Shown: piece by piece, positions 45,738 through 52,589 of the stretch | Numbering within the stretch: position 1 is the stretch's first letter | Layout of the letters: each line of letters opens with the position of its first letter | NCBI GenBank assembly: GCA_035268685.1 | Contig: DATFKK010000104.1 | Location: 1-52,589 of the forward strand | Direction of reading: 5' to 3' | Length of the DNA: 52,589 bases | Source of the DNA: Candidatus Krumholzibacteriia bacterium | Lineage (GTDB): Bacteria > Krumholzibacteriota > Krumholzibacteriia > JAJRXK01 | Notes under the pieces: model-generated | Database searches by the model: none | Seen by the model: only the letters and a program-made list of their open reading frames with translations | Told to the model about the DNA's origin: nothing | Program-made: the position numbers and the translations under genes

Positions 45738-47749
45738 TGAACGAGAGACACGCCGGAGGCCGGACGACCTTCCTCACCGCCGCGGGCGCCGCGGTGCTGG
45801 GTTTCGTCGTGGCACTCGGCTTCCTGCGCCAGGGTCTGGACCTGCAGGGCGAGGGCTTGTGGCTGCTGGGCACACGGATCCTGCTCGATGGCGAGGACCT
45901 GCACTCGAACCTGCGGACCGGCGACCCTTCCTTGCGCTATCACGTACTCGCCGCCTGGATGCGCGTCTTCGGCGAGTCGGCCTTCGCCCTGGCCACGCTG
46001 CGCGCGACCGCCCACGGTCTTGCCGTCGCGGCGGCCGTGGGCATCGCCGTCCGCCGACTGGGCGTCACCGCCGGCGGCGCAGTCTTCGTGGCGATGATCG
46101 CCGCTTTGGCGCTTCCAACCCCCGCTCTGGTGGGGTGGATCGTGGCCGGAACCGTAACCTTGGCCCACCCCCGATGGCCCACGATCGCCGCGGCGGTGGC
46201 CGGAATCGGCGTGGGAGCGCTGTTCCTGATCGACCCGCGCTGGAGTCCGGTGGCGCTGACGGTCGTCCTGACTGCCTGGACCGCATCGGGCATCGGTCGG
46301 GACCGCCGACCCGCGGGCTTCGCCCTGGGTGTCGTCGCGGTGCTCGGACTCGCCCTCGTGTCGACGGCCCTGGCTGCGGAGCCGGGCATCGCGCTGCGAC
46401 AGAGCTTCTCGGTGCCGCTCGCCACGATGGGTGAGACCGTCGACCCCTTGCGCTTCGCGCGGAACGCCTGGAACGCCACCTGGCTGGACCTGCCCTTCGC
46501 CGGTCTGCGAGCGACCGGCGAGGCCCTGGGTCCGGCGTGGCCGGGTCACGAGACGACCCGTGCCCTCGCTCTGCGGGGTATCGTACTCGCCGTCGTCGCC
46601 TCGACCGTCCTGGCGATGGCACGCCTCGTCAGCCATCGATCGGTCCCACGGGTCCGGTGGGGCGCGGGCTTCGTGCTGGCGGCCGTGCTGGTCCTTCTCC
46701 TGCGCGGCGACGTGCCCAGCTTCCGTGCAGCCGCACCGATGGTGGTCCTCGGCGCGCTCGCCGTCGTGCCCGGTGGCCGCGTCCGGGTGCTCGCTGTGGT
46801 CGGCGCGCTCCTGCTCGCCCCGCTGGCCCTCGAACCCGTCTGGATGGCCGCGAATCGCGACCGTGAAGGGCTGCGCACCTACCACGAGAACGCGCGGGCG
46901 GGCGTGGACCTCGACGCAGCGCGCATCCACCGTCTGGCATCGATGGGCCAGGTCCTCGATCCCGGAACCCGCGAGAGCCTGCTCGTTTGGCCTGCCCTGC
47001 CCGGAGTCCACTGGCTGCTCGGGACCGAACCGGCCACGCCCTTCGTCGACGTGCCCGAGGGTGCGACCGCCGACGCCGTCGCCGTCCGGTCGCTCCGTGA
47101 TCGTCCGCCCCGTTACGTTCTGTTCGGGTTCTCCCGTCCGCTGCTCGGGCACAACATGATCGAGGCGATTCCCGACACCTGGAATCATCTCCGCGAGGAC
47201 TACCGCCTGATCGGACGCGTGCTCGCCGGCGACGAGAACCTCCGGGTGCTCGGCCCGGCCCGCAGAGTCCGGCCCGGCAACGACCGTATGGCGAACCAGC
47301 TCCCGATGGTCGAGCTGACGGTGTCGAACGACCGCAGCCCCGCCCTGCGCGAGGAGTTCACCGTGGGTCAGGGATTCCGCACCCACGGTCGTGACGTCGA
47401 AGGCTTCGCCTTCCGCGCGCGAACCAATGCGAACGGGGTCGCCCTCCGGCTCCGGGTCAACGTCTGGGAAAGGGTGGGCGGCGAGTACGACACCCTGCTC
47501 GAGTCCGAGGACGTCGAGACGGTGATCGAGCAGGACGGCGAGGTCGTCTTCGTCGAGTACCCCGTCCCCGACAGCGCGGATCGTGACCTCGCGATCCTGA
47601 TCGAGGCGCTCGAGACCCCGAGCGACGAAGTCCGCCTGGACTGGCGCAGCGACGACGATCCCCGTGAGCCCGGTGATCTCTACCCCGAGGGAGACGCGAT
47701 CCTCGGCCTCACCCCCGTCGACGCCGATCTGTACTTCCTCGTCTACTGA
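45737..47749 (+). CDS. Large polytopic membrane protein, GT39-like N-terminal region
   Basis: 670 residues. About ten transmembrane segments in the first 370 residues. The first external loop (RQGLDLQGEGLWLLGTRILLDGEDLHSN) carries acids where GT-C enzymes have catalytic Asp or Glu. The last 300 residues are soluble, with a beta-sandwich-like end (VALRLRVNVWERVGGEYDTLL). The family is not certain and activity is unproven. The ATG at 45737 overlaps the preceding stop (TGATG); an in-frame GTG is 3 bases upstream. The 3' end overlaps speE by 7 bases, and a 7-bp hairpin (47760-47779) inside speE could serve as its terminator. Confidence 0.6.
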   Translation: MNERHAGGRTTFLTAAGAAVLGFVVALGFLRQGLDLQGEGLWLLGTRILLDGEDLHSNLRTGDPSLRYHVLAAWMRVFGESAFALATLRATAHGLAVAAAVGIAVRRLGVTAGGAVFVAMIAALALPTPALVGWIVAGTVTLAHPRWPTIAAAVAGIGVGALFLIDPRWSPVALTVVLTAWTASGIGRDRRPAGFALGVVAVLGLALVSTALAAEPGIALRQSFSVPLATMGETVDPLRFARNAWNATWLDLPFAGLRATGEALGPAWPGHETTRALALRGIVLAVVASTVLAMARLVSHRSVPRVRWGAGFVLAAVLVLLLRGDVPSFRAAAPMVVLGALAVVPGGRVRVLAVVGALLLAPLALEPVWMAANRDREGLRTYHENARAGVDLDAARIHRLASMGQVLDPGTRESLLVWPALPGVHWLLGTEPATPFVDVPEGATADAVAVRSLRDRPPRYVLFGFSRPLLGHNMIEAIPDTWNHLREDYRLIGRVLAGDENLRVLGPARRVRPGNDRMANQLPMVELTVSNDRSPALREEFTVGQGFRTHGRDVEGFAFRARTNANGVALRLRVNVWERVGGEYDTLLESEDVETVIEQDGEVVFVEYPVPDSADRDLAILIEALETPSDEVRLDWRSDDDPREPGDLYPEGDAILGLTPVDADLYFLVY

Positions 47750-48687
47750 TCCACGCCGTCGCCCGCGGAGAAGCGGGCGAAGGGATCGGTTCCCTCGATG
47801 GCTCTGCGCAGGAAACTCGGCAGCGCGAAGCACGCGGTCTGGATCCGGCGATTCCAGTACCGCGTGCTCGACTCCAGGGCGCTCGCGCGCACGTCGTCCA
47901 CCGGAGGACCGGGACGTCGGTCCCCACTGGCCCAGGTCCAGCTCCAGGTACCCGCCGGATAGGTCGGGATGCTGCCCCAGTACAGCTCCGTGACGTCGAA
48001 GACCGCGCGGATCTGCGACTCGATCGCCCCGATCACCTTCGCGTTGGCGAAGGGCGACTCGGTCTGCGCGCACATCACGCCGCCGGGACGCAGTGACCGG
48101 CGAACCTTCGCGTAGAAGTCCTCCTGGAACAGACCCACCGCCGGACCGATGGGGTCGGTCGAGTCGACGATGACCAGGTCGAAGGAGTCGGCGTGGTCCT
48201 CCACGTAGGCGACGCCGTCGTCGAAGACGAGTTCCACGCGCGGATCGGCCACCACCGCGGGCACCCAGTCGAAGAAGCGCTCGCTGACTCGGGTGACGCG
48301 CTCGTCGATCTCGCACTGCACCACCCGCTCGACGCTCGGGTGCCGTAGCACCTCGCGCACGCAGCCGCAGTCGCCCCCACCGATCACGAGGACCGAGCGC
48401 GGCGACTGCATCGTGCTGAGCGGCACGTGCGTGAGCATCTCGTGGTACACGAACTCGTCGCGCTCGGTGACCATCATCAGGTCGTCGAGCGTGAGGAAGA
48501 CGCCGTGGAAGCCCGACCGGTACACGTCGATCTTCTGGTACGGACTGCGCTCCGAGTGCAGGTGCTCGTCGACCCGCAACGACAAGCGTGTCGAGCCCTG
48601 GTCCTCTTCCACGAACCAACCGTCGCGCAGACCGCCGGTGTTCGGGGTCATGCGGACGTCGTCGTCGCGCGACGATCCGTCGTTCAC
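47743..48687 (-). CDS. speE: Spermidine synthase
   Basis: Transfers aminopropyl from decarboxylated SAM to putrescine. The 314-residue protein has the core VLVIGGGDCGCVREVLRHPS, QCEIDERV, an acidic DDGVAYVE and the catalytic VIVDSTDPIGPA. It begins at a GTG (48687) that overlaps the speD stop (GTGA), with AGGGTG upstream; an ATG at 48651 would drop 12 residues not usual in SpeE. About 40 extra C-terminal residues lie beyond the usual end (LPSFLRRAIEGTDPFARF). Pairing with speD strongly supports the function. Confidence 0.94.
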   Translation of the reverse strand: MNDGSSRDDDVRMTPNTGGLRDGWFVEEDQGSTRLSLRVDEHLHSERSPYQKIDVYRSGFHGVFLTLDDLMMVTERDEFVYHEMLTHVPLSTMQSPRSVLVIGGGDCGCVREVLRHPSVERVVQCEIDERVTRVSERFFDWVPAVVADPRVELVFDDGVAYVEDHADSFDLVIVDSTDPIGPAVGLFQEDFYAKVRRSLRPGGVMCAQTESPFANAKVIGAIESQIRAVFDVTELYWGSIPTYPAGTWSWTWASGDRRPGPPVDDVRASALESSTRYWNRRIQTACFALPSFLRRAIEGTDPFARFSAGDGVDQ

Positions 48688-49169
48688 GCCGCCGCACCCT
48701 GACGCCGGGCGGTGCTCCCGGGCGTCACCGTCTCGGTCTTCGCCGGCACGTACTCGTGCAGCGGTGCGGTGCGGGTGATCACCTGCACGTCGTCGGCGGC
48801 GATGGTCTGTTCGGCGTCGAAGTCCTCGGGCAGGCCCCGCAGGATCTCCTGCACCCGACTGCTGCCGGCCCGCAACCGTTGCGCCAGGAGCTCGAAGCCC
48901 CGGCGCGGATCGAGACCACCACAGGTGTAGATGTCGACCGCCACGTAGCCGTTCTCCGGCCAGGTGTGGATCGACAGGTGCGACTCGGCGATCACGACCG
49001 TGCCGCTCAGACCCTGCGGCTCGAAACGGTGGAAGGCCTCGCCGATGACGGTCGCACCGACGGCGGTGGCGGCGTCGAGCATGGCGCGGCGCACCGTGTC
49101 GACGTCGTCGAGAACGTGGAAATCGCAGTCGTAGTACTCGGCGATCAGATGGCGCCCGATGGTCTTCAA
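48684..49169 (-). CDS. speD: S-adenosylmethionine decarboxylase proenzyme
   Basis: Makes decarboxylated SAM for SpeE. The 161-residue protein is the short bacterial type; the self-cleavage site is Glu62-Ser63 (VVIAESHLSIHTWPE), where Ser63 becomes the pyruvoyl group. His68 and Cys83 (YTCGG) are the other conserved residues. An extra C-terminal 35-residue tail follows the core. Start is a TTG at 49169 supported by GGGGAGAG upstream. It is the first gene of a speD-speE unit. Confidence 0.95.
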   Translation of the reverse strand: MKTIGRHLIAEYYDCDFHVLDDVDTVRRAMLDAATAVGATVIGEAFHRFEPQGLSGTVVIAESHLSIHTWPENGYVAVDIYTCGGLDPRRGFELLAQRLRAGSSRVQEILRGLPEDFDAEQTIAADDVQVITRTAPLHEYVPAKTETVTPGSTARRQGAAA

Positions 49170-49585
49170 CTATCACTCTCCCCGACGGCCCGCACCTGCG
49201 TGCGAGCGCAATGCCGGATCGCTCCGGCGAGGCTCGAGGCGACCGGAGCGTCATTTCCGGCCGCGGGGACGCGTGAGGAATCGCCAGTCGACTCCCCTTC
49301 CGTGTGACCGCCGGCGACGCCGGCGGCGATTCCGTTGTTCACGGAGTGCGATTCAGGACTGGCGAGAGCTCCGGTGCGCGGGGCACGCGGAGGGGCGGAC
49401 CAGTCCCCCCTGTCGAGGTAGCGCCCGGGTCGGACCCCGGAGGAAGACCGGCTACGACGGCAGGGTGGAGCCGATCGGACGACCGGCCTGGAAACGAACC
49501 TCCCGGACCGTCGAGCGCTTCCGCAGAAGCGCAGCGGACCCGCCGTTCTGCAGCAGCACAGGGTAGGAACGTCGATCCGGCGTTG
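49170..49585. other. Intergenic region between the aminotransferase gene and speD
   Basis: No convincing coding frame or known RNA was found in these 416 bases. I looked for tRNA, SRP, RNase P and tmRNA landmarks without success. It contains several GC hairpins (for example CCGCCGGC/GCCGGCGG near 49,315) and must hold the speD promoter, which I could not identify. Confidence 0.5.
49515..49532 (-). terminator. Hairpin after the aminotransferase gene
   Basis: GCGCTTC and GAAGCGC pair perfectly around CGCA, 53 bases past the stop codon. No U-tract, so the call is tentative. Confidence 0.35.
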
Positions 49586-50674
49586 TCAAGACGACGCGGG
49601 CACCGAACACGCATCGAGATCGTGAAGTGCGTCCTCGAGCGTGGCCTCGTCGATCTCGCCGAGGTGGCCGATCCGCAGGTACCGATCCCGGGTCTGACCG
49701 TATCCGGCCCCGATCCACCAACCGCGCTCGCGCATGGCGGCGAGCGTGGCCGCCACGTCGAAACCATCGTAGCGGACCACACTCACGATCGGGCTGCGGA
49801 ATCCCGCGCGGGGCAGGAAGTCGAAGCGGCCGGCGGCCCACTCCTCGACCCGGGCCTGCAGCCGTTGGTGCCGCTCGTAGCGCGCGTCCGGAGTCTCGGT
49901 GTCGATACGGTCGAGCTCGGCTCGTAGCTGGTAGAGCAAGGAGAGAGGCGGCGTGGCCGGGGTCTCGTCGCGACCCAGGGCTTCCGTATGGCGCACGAAG
50001 TCGAAGTAGAAGCCGCGACCCGCGGCGGTCCGGGCCCGTTCGACCGCTCGTTCGGACACCGAGCAGAGTGTCAGCCCGGGCGGGAGCGCCAGGGCCTTCT
50101 GCGATCCCGCGAAGCACACGTCGACGCCCCACGCGTCGAGACACAGTTCGACGGCGGCCATCGAGGTGACCGCGTCCACGAGGAACAGCGTGTCGTCGTG
50201 ACGACGAACCACTTCGGCCAGCGTGGGCAGGGGATTGAGCACCCCTGTCGAGGTCTCGCTGTGCACCACCGTGACCGCCGTGTAACGGCGGCGGTTCAGG
50301 GCCCCGTCGAGCGCCGCGGGTGTGATCGGCTCTCCCCACTCGACCTCGAGATGGTCCCCCTCGAGCCCGCAGGCCTCCCGGACCGCCGACCAGCGCGCGG
50401 AGAAGGCGCCGTTCACGCAGTGGAGCACCGGACCGGTACCGAGATTGCGCATGGTCGCTTCCATGGCGCCCGTGGCCGAGCACCCGAGCGGCAGGACCGC
50501 CGCCCTGGTACCGATCATGCGCCCGACGCGTGTGCTCACGTCGCGGATCAGGGCACGGCTCGCCGCACCCCGATGGCCGATCATCGGACTGGTCGCAGCG
50601 GCCGCGACGTCGGCGTGCACCTCGGTCGGACCGGGAATCAAGAGGACGGGATGCGACGGTGTGGGTGGGCGCAC
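49586..50674 (-). CDS. Class V (alanine-glyoxylate/serine-pyruvate type) aminotransferase
   Basis: 362 residues, PLP-dependent fold type I. It starts with LLIPGPTEVH as in alanine-glyoxylate and serine-pyruvate aminotransferases, has the cofactor Asp167 (FLVDAVTS) and Schiff-base Lys193 (GSQKALALPPGL), and ends with YLRIGHLGEID. Substrate among serine, alanine, phosphonate or related amines is not decided by the sequence. Start is a GTG at 50674 with no clear Shine-Dalgarno; it lies 6 bases past the upstream crotonase stop, so coupled translation is plausible. Likely one operon with the two crotonases. Confidence 0.88.
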   Translation of the reverse strand: MRPPTPSHPVLLIPGPTEVHADVAAAATSPMIGHRGAASRALIRDVSTRVGRMIGTRAAVLPLGCSATGAMEATMRNLGTGPVLHCVNGAFSARWSAVREACGLEGDHLEVEWGEPITPAALDGALNRRRYTAVTVVHSETSTGVLNPLPTLAEVVRRHDDTLFLVDAVTSMAAVELCLDAWGVDVCFAGSQKALALPPGLTLCSVSERAVERARTAAGRGFYFDFVRHTEALGRDETPATPPLSLLYQLRAELDRIDTETPDARYERHQRLQARVEEWAAGRFDFLPRAGFRSPIVSVVRYDGFDVAATLAAMRERGWWIGAGYGQTRDRYLRIGHLGEIDEATLEDALHDLDACSVPASS

Positions 50675-50680
50675 GATGAT

Positions 50681-51436
50681 TCAACCGCCGCGTGGAGCCC
50701 GCAACTTCTCGATCGCGGCGCCGATCGCCGCCTGCGTCGTTTCGTCGAACCAGCGGTCGACGAAATCGGCGTCGTCGGGCCTCGCCCGTTCCATGGCCTC
50801 GAGCGTCGGGGCGTGCAGGCGCCGTTTGATGTCGGCGAAGGCGGCCTCGCTCGGCGTCCACGTCACGATCTCCTCGAGACACTGGTCCAAGAGCTCCTCG
50901 GGCTCGACCACCGTGTCGACCAGTCCCATGTCCTGCGCCTTGAACGTCGGGTAGAGGGCGCCTCCGTACACGACCTTCTCGAGCACCGGACGCGGCAACG
51001 GATACCGCAGCATCTCGATGTTCGACGGCGGCACGATCAATCCGAGCTGGCTCTCGGTCAGGCCGATCTTGCCCTTGCCCTCGGCCATGATCCGCTGGTC
51101 GCAGGCCAGCGCGAGCAGAGCGCCTCCGGCCACGGCGTGACCGTTGATCGCAGCGATGGTCGGACGCGGGTGGTCGAAGAGGGCCACCAGTGCATCGCCG
51201 AGCGCCTGCACCAACCGTGCGATCTCCTCGCGGTCGGCGTTCTCCAGCGCCAACAGGTCGAGGCCCGCGCTGAACATCGAGCCATGGCCGGTGAGGATCA
51301 GACCTCGGTGTGGCTGGGCGGCTTCCTCGCCGAGTGTGGCGACCAGCGCGCCGAGCAGATCGGTGTCGAGGGCGTTCGCCGGACCGTGGCGAAGGGTCAG
51401 GACACGGGCGTCGCCATGGGTGGTGCGTTCGATCAT
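50681..51436 (-). CDS. Enoyl-CoA hydratase/isomerase (crotonase) family protein, copy 1
   Basis: 251 residues. Crotonase landmarks are the oxyanion-hole segments FSAGLDLLAL and GHAVAGGALLALACDQRI. The usual hydratase Glu pair is not clear: the second position region reads TESQLGLIVPPSN, with Glu as possible catalyst. It could be hydratase, isomerase or thioesterase-like. GAGGAGAAC precedes the ATG. It shares operon and domain plan with the next gene, a likely ancient duplicate. Confidence 0.85.
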   Translation of the reverse strand: MIERTTHGDARVLTLRHGPANALDTDLLGALVATLGEEAAQPHRGLILTGHGSMFSAGLDLLALENADREEIARLVQALGDALVALFDHPRPTIAAINGHAVAGGALLALACDQRIMAEGKGKIGLTESQLGLIVPPSNIEMLRYPLPRPVLEKVVYGGALYPTFKAQDMGLVDTVVEPEELLDQCLEEIVTWTPSEAAFADIKRRLHAPTLEAMERARPDDADFVDRWFDETTQAAIGAAIEKLRAPRGG

Positions 51437-51446
51437 CGAGTTCTCC

Positions 51447-52247
51447 TCAATCCTCGTGGTGGGCCGGATTCTCGCCCGGCCGGGTTCCTCGTCGTTCGCG
51501 CAGTGCGATCAGGGCTTCTTCACGCCGCGCCACCGTATCGGGCGCGAACCAGCGATCGAGCCAGCGATCCATGCCGCCGGTGTCGATCGAGCGCAGTCGC
51601 TCGATCGCGGGTCGCCGGAGCCTGGCCTTGGTCGCTGCGAAGGCGCCGGCCGACGGCGCGTTCAGCGCACCTGCACGCTCCCGGGCGCGCTCGACCAGCC
51701 GGTCGGACTCGACGAGTTCGTCGATCCAACCGAGTTCGTAGGCGCCCGCGTCGGTGTGGAGCCGTCCTTCGTACAGCAGGCTCTGCCGGGGCCGTGGCGC
51801 CAGCTGGTGGCGCAGAACCTCCACCGCCGCGTCGGGATAGGCAACTCCCAGCTGCACCCCGTGCACACCGAAACGCCCGGCTCCGTGGGCCATCAGCCGC
51901 ACGTCGGCACAGAAGGCCAGAAGTGCCCCGCCGGCGAGAGCGTGTCCACCGATCGCCGCGATCGTGGGTGCCGGATGCGCGAAGGCAGCGGCCAGAGCAC
52001 GGTGGAAGGCGATCATGAGTTCACGCATTCCCCCCCGATCGTGACGAGCAGCGTCCTCCAGGTCGAGTCCGGTGCAGAACGACGTCCCCTCGGCTCGGAT
52101 CACCACCGGCGGCGCAGCGTCGCCATCGAGATCGTCGAAGACACGCTCGAGCTCGCGGAGCAACACACCGTCCAGCGCGTTGCCACGACCGCGGACGAGA
52201 ATCAGTTCGACGACGCCGTCGCGTCGGACCCATTCGAGGTTGCGCAT
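51447..52247 (-). CDS. Enoyl-CoA hydratase/isomerase (crotonase) family protein, copy 2
   Basis: 266 residues. Shows FCTGLDLEDAAR and GHALAGGALLAFCADVRLM, and an acidic-poor active-site segment VHGVQLGVAYPDAA where hydratases keep a catalytic Glu, so the exact reaction is uncertain. The C-terminal regions of the two neighbours end alike (DRWFxxDT or FDETT), which supports duplication. The start at 52247 has AGG ten bases upstream. It is the first gene of the run down to the aminotransferase. Confidence 0.82.
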   Translation of the reverse strand: MRNLEWVRRDGVVELILVRGRGNALDGVLLRELERVFDDLDGDAAPPVVIRAEGTSFCTGLDLEDAARHDRGGMRELMIAFHRALAAAFAHPAPTIAAIGGHALAGGALLAFCADVRLMAHGAGRFGVHGVQLGVAYPDAAVEVLRHQLAPRPRQSLLYEGRLHTDAGAYELGWIDELVESDRLVERARERAGALNAPSAGAFAATKARLRRPAIERLRSIDTGGMDRWLDRWFAPDTVARREEALIALRERRGTRPGENPAHHED

Positions 52248-52340
52248 GCGGGGACCTGGGGTGGGGGGGTGTGCGGGCGATCCGTTCAGGCTACCGTCGA
52301 CACCCCTCCGAATCCAGTTGGTTGTGCCTCGATGATTGTT

Positions 52341-52374
52341 CATGGCCCCGGATTCGCAAGGATCCGGGGTCATG
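52341..52374 (+). promoter_or_regulatory. RBS- and start-codon-sequestering hairpin
   Basis: Bases 52341-52353 pair with 52362-52374: thirteen pairs including one G-U, with an 8-nt loop. The 3' arm contains the GGGG ribosome-binding region and the whole ATG at 52372. Translation should be strongly reduced when the hairpin forms. Confidence 0.6.
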
Positions 52375-52589
52375 CGTACCAATCGACCGACGAACGGTTG
52401 GACGCCTCCCCACTGCCCCAACCGTAACTGCAAGTACCACAATCATTCCGGCGGCCCGTGGCCCTTCCATCGCCGTGGCTCCTATGTCCGCCCCGGTGAC
52501 GGTCGACGTGTCCCGCGTGCGGTATGCAGGACATGTGGCCGGTGTTTCTCCGCGCAGACATTCTCCACCACCTACTGGCTCAAGCGCCC
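52372..52589 (+). CDS. Transposase-like zinc-ribbon protein, N-terminal part (runs off the right edge)
   Basis: 72 codons are present. The product has a zinc ribbon with Cys15-x4-Cys20 (HCPNRNCKYH) and Cys52-x2-Cys55-x2-Cys58 (VCRTCGRCFS), then AQTFSTTYWLKR. This recalls the N-terminal zinc-ribbon of IS1/IS1595-type transposases and related single-copy proteins, where a helix-turn-helix and catalytic domain follow. Those parts are outside the window. The start codon lies in a perfect hairpin. No terminal inverted repeat or target duplication could be defined, so I do not call an insertion sequence. Confidence 0.6.
   Translation, partial: MRTNRPTNGWTPPHCPNRNCKYHNHSGGPWPFHRRGSYVRPGDGRRVPRAVCRTCGRCFSAQTFSTTYWLKR

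Noticed and set aside
45281-48697. Minus-strand frame of over 1,100 codons through the GT4, PH-like and polytopic genes
   Set aside because: Codon-bias shadow; only its last part overlaps the speE region, and in another frame.
49170-49585. Possible housekeeping RNA (RNase P, SRP, tmRNA or tRNA) in the gap before speD
   Set aside because: None of the conserved core strings of those RNAs were found on either strand; only GC hairpins are present.

Overview
The window is GC-rich with dense gene packing, strong G/C third-position bias and many 1- or 4-base stop/start overlaps. Genes for outer-membrane barrels, lipoproteins with lipoboxes, a periplasmic carbonic anhydrase and RpoN-type regulation point to a diderm (Gram-negative) bacterium. 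The gene mix would suit an FCB-group lineage such as Krumholzibacteriota or Eisenbacteria, but nothing in the window fixes the taxonomy and that placement is a guess. No rRNA, tRNA, CRISPR array or complete insertion sequence was found.

Layout. 1-7,500 (minus strand): the 5' part of a porin gene, a secreted beta-carbonic anhydrase, and a NAD-linked group 3d [NiFe] hydrogenase operon transcribed hoxF (with fused HoxE-like domain), hoxU, hoxY, hoxH, hoxW, alpha/beta-hydrolase. 7,939-18,280 (plus): a predicted outer-membrane barrel and a lipoprotein, then carAB, then a probable polyphosphate cluster (degenerate CYTH-CHAD-like protein, SixA, Ppx/GppA) ending in a SAM methyltransferase. 18,285-31,170 (minus): yhbY-truD-fRMsr, a KamA-family radical SAM enzyme, dcd, a RidA remnant, a dicarboxylate/amino-acid symporter with a small upstream partner, a TPR protein, and an operon of GT2 glycosyltransferase, unknown exported protein and an NtrY/NtrX-like two-component system. 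31,222-39,449 holds a DUF1684 lipoprotein, a degenerate LytS-like sensor, marR, queF, a second beta-barrel, a GT-C/TPR membrane protein and a secreted unknown. 39,758-41,256 is an RpoN-controlled locus: an EAL-HDOD gene plus a candidate small RNA. 41,333-47,749 is an envelope cluster with two large polytopic proteins, a lipid-kinase homologue, a GT4 enzyme and a PH-like membrane protein. 47,743-52,247 (minus) carries speE-speD, a class V aminotransferase and two tandem crotonases. The right edge cuts a zinc-ribbon transposase-like gene.

How it fits together. The Hox enzyme would couple H2 oxidation or evolution to NAD(H) in the cytoplasm. CarAB feeds arginine and pyrimidine synthesis, SpeD and SpeE make spermidine, and the SixA/Ppx/CHAD group points to polyphosphate handling. 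Several lone genes serve RNA modification (TruD, QueF), nucleotide supply (Dcd) and oxidative repair (fRMsr).

Most interesting signals. (1) Two near-consensus -24/-12 (sigma-54) elements with exact GG-N10-GC spacing flank the EAL-HDOD gene: one just upstream of it, the other past its 3' end and feeding about 60 nt that end in a canonical terminator, so a candidate RpoN-dependent small RNA. (2) The transposase-like gene at the right edge has its start codon and Shine-Dalgarno region fully paired in a 13-bp hairpin. (3) Two genes, at 31,222 and 33,767, have -10-like boxes 6-7 bases before the ATG and no Shine-Dalgarno, as leaderless mRNAs do. Degenerate enzymes (LytS-like sensor, CYTH-CHAD-like protein, HoxE-like domain, RidA fragment) are further leads. 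I did not find a clearly new multi-gene system.
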